From Gemmatimonadota bacterium (lineage in GTDB: Bacteria; Gemmatimonadota; Gemmatimonadetes; Longimicrobiales; Gaopeijiaceae), in the NCBI GenBank assembly GCA_003695865.1, contig RFGQ01000357.1, positions 1 through 6,489 of the forward strand: a stretch of 6,489 nucleotides of DNA. The letters run 5' to 3'. Of the stretch, positions 6,363 through 6,489 are shown piece after piece. Numbering within the stretch: position 1 is the stretch's first letter; each line of letters begins with the position of its first letter. The notes beneath the pieces were generated by a model. The model was not told where the DNA came from. It saw only the letters and a list, made by a program, of their open reading frames with translations, and did no database searches. Both the position numbers and the translations under genes were made by a program.

Positions 6363-6489
6363 TCACGCGTCGTACGCGTAGAAGCCGCGACCGCTCTTCC
6401 GCCCCAGCCATCCCGCGGCCACGTACTTGCGCAGCAGCGGGCACGGCCGGTACTTGTCCTCGCCCAGGCCCTCGTGGAGCACCTCGAGG
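6363..6489 (-). CDS. hbd: 3-hydroxybutyryl-CoA dehydrogenase, C-terminal fragment (N-terminus beyond window)
   Basis: Only the last 41 codons are present; they end at the TGA at 6363-6365. The visible residues include EGLGEDKYRPCPLLRKYV and AAGWLGRKSGRGFYAYDA, which is the conserved end of the 3-hydroxyacyl-CoA dehydrogenase C-terminal domain (usual form LRKMVAAGWLGRKTGRGFYDY). The enzyme oxidises 3-hydroxybutyryl-CoA to acetoacetyl-CoA with NAD(P), or runs in reverse in butyrate or polyhydroxybutyrate-linked pathways. The catalytic His-Glu pair and the NAD-binding N-terminus cannot be seen here. The acyl-CoA dehydrogenase gene that follows in the same direction fits a joint role in short-chain acyl-CoA metabolism. 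The monofunctional short enzyme is likelier than the end of a large FadB-type fusion, because the ending on GRGFYAY plus two or three residues is typical of hbd. Confidence 0.88.
   Translation of the reverse strand, partial: LEVLHEGLGEDKYRPCPLLRKYVAAGWLGRKSGRGFYAYDA

Overview
This window is a GC-rich (estimated around 70%) stretch of bacterial chromosome in which every gene I can support lies on the minus strand. I read seven genes in transcription order, from high to low coordinates: (1) the last 41 codons of a 3-hydroxybutyryl-CoA dehydrogenase (hbd); (2) a complete acyl-CoA dehydrogenase; (3) a complete leucine dehydrogenase; (4) a complete serine hydroxymethyltransferase (glyA); (5) a 126-aa protein resembling the uncharacterised Minf_1886/TIGR04138 family; (6) a 65-aa zinc-ribbon protein; (7) a bifunctional NAD(P)H-hydrate epimerase/dehydratase (nnr) that runs off the low-coordinate edge without its C-terminus. 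There are no rRNAs, tRNAs, mobile elements or CRISPR arrays, and no gene-free stretch longer than about 260 bases.

The organism cannot be named from the sequence. The very high GC, the Minf_1886-like protein (as I recall, described mainly from Planctomycetes/Verrucomicrobia and related GC-rich phyla) and the amino-acid and acyl-CoA catabolic genes suggest a GC-rich heterotroph of the PVC, Gemmatimonadota or Eisenbacteria sort. This is inference only.

The region has three parts. Positions 3993-6489 hold a catabolic group: leucine dehydrogenase opens branched-chain amino acids to 2-oxo acids, and the acyl-CoA dehydrogenase and 3-hydroxyacyl-CoA dehydrogenase carry out the two oxidations of a short-chain beta-oxidation cycle. 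Two consecutive strong hairpins (3951-3985 and 3891-3928) follow leucine dehydrogenase and probably close this unit. Positions 1637-3731 hold glyA, the Minf_1886-like gene and the zinc-ribbon gene. The Minf_1886-like gene appears to have its own promoter, with a -10 box (TACAAT) exactly six bases from its ATG and no ribosome binding site, which is the layout of a leaderless transcript. A hairpin with a T-run (1500-1534) ends this part. Positions 1-1453 hold nnr, which repairs damaged NAD(P)H.

I found no undescribed multi-gene system. The best leads are the leaderless promoter, the pairing of two small proteins of unknown function, the tandem hairpins, and a structured leader in front of glyA. 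Several long reading frames on the plus strand (up to about 900 codons) and a frame running through the acyl-CoA dehydrogenase gene are by-products of GC-rich sequence with few stop codons.
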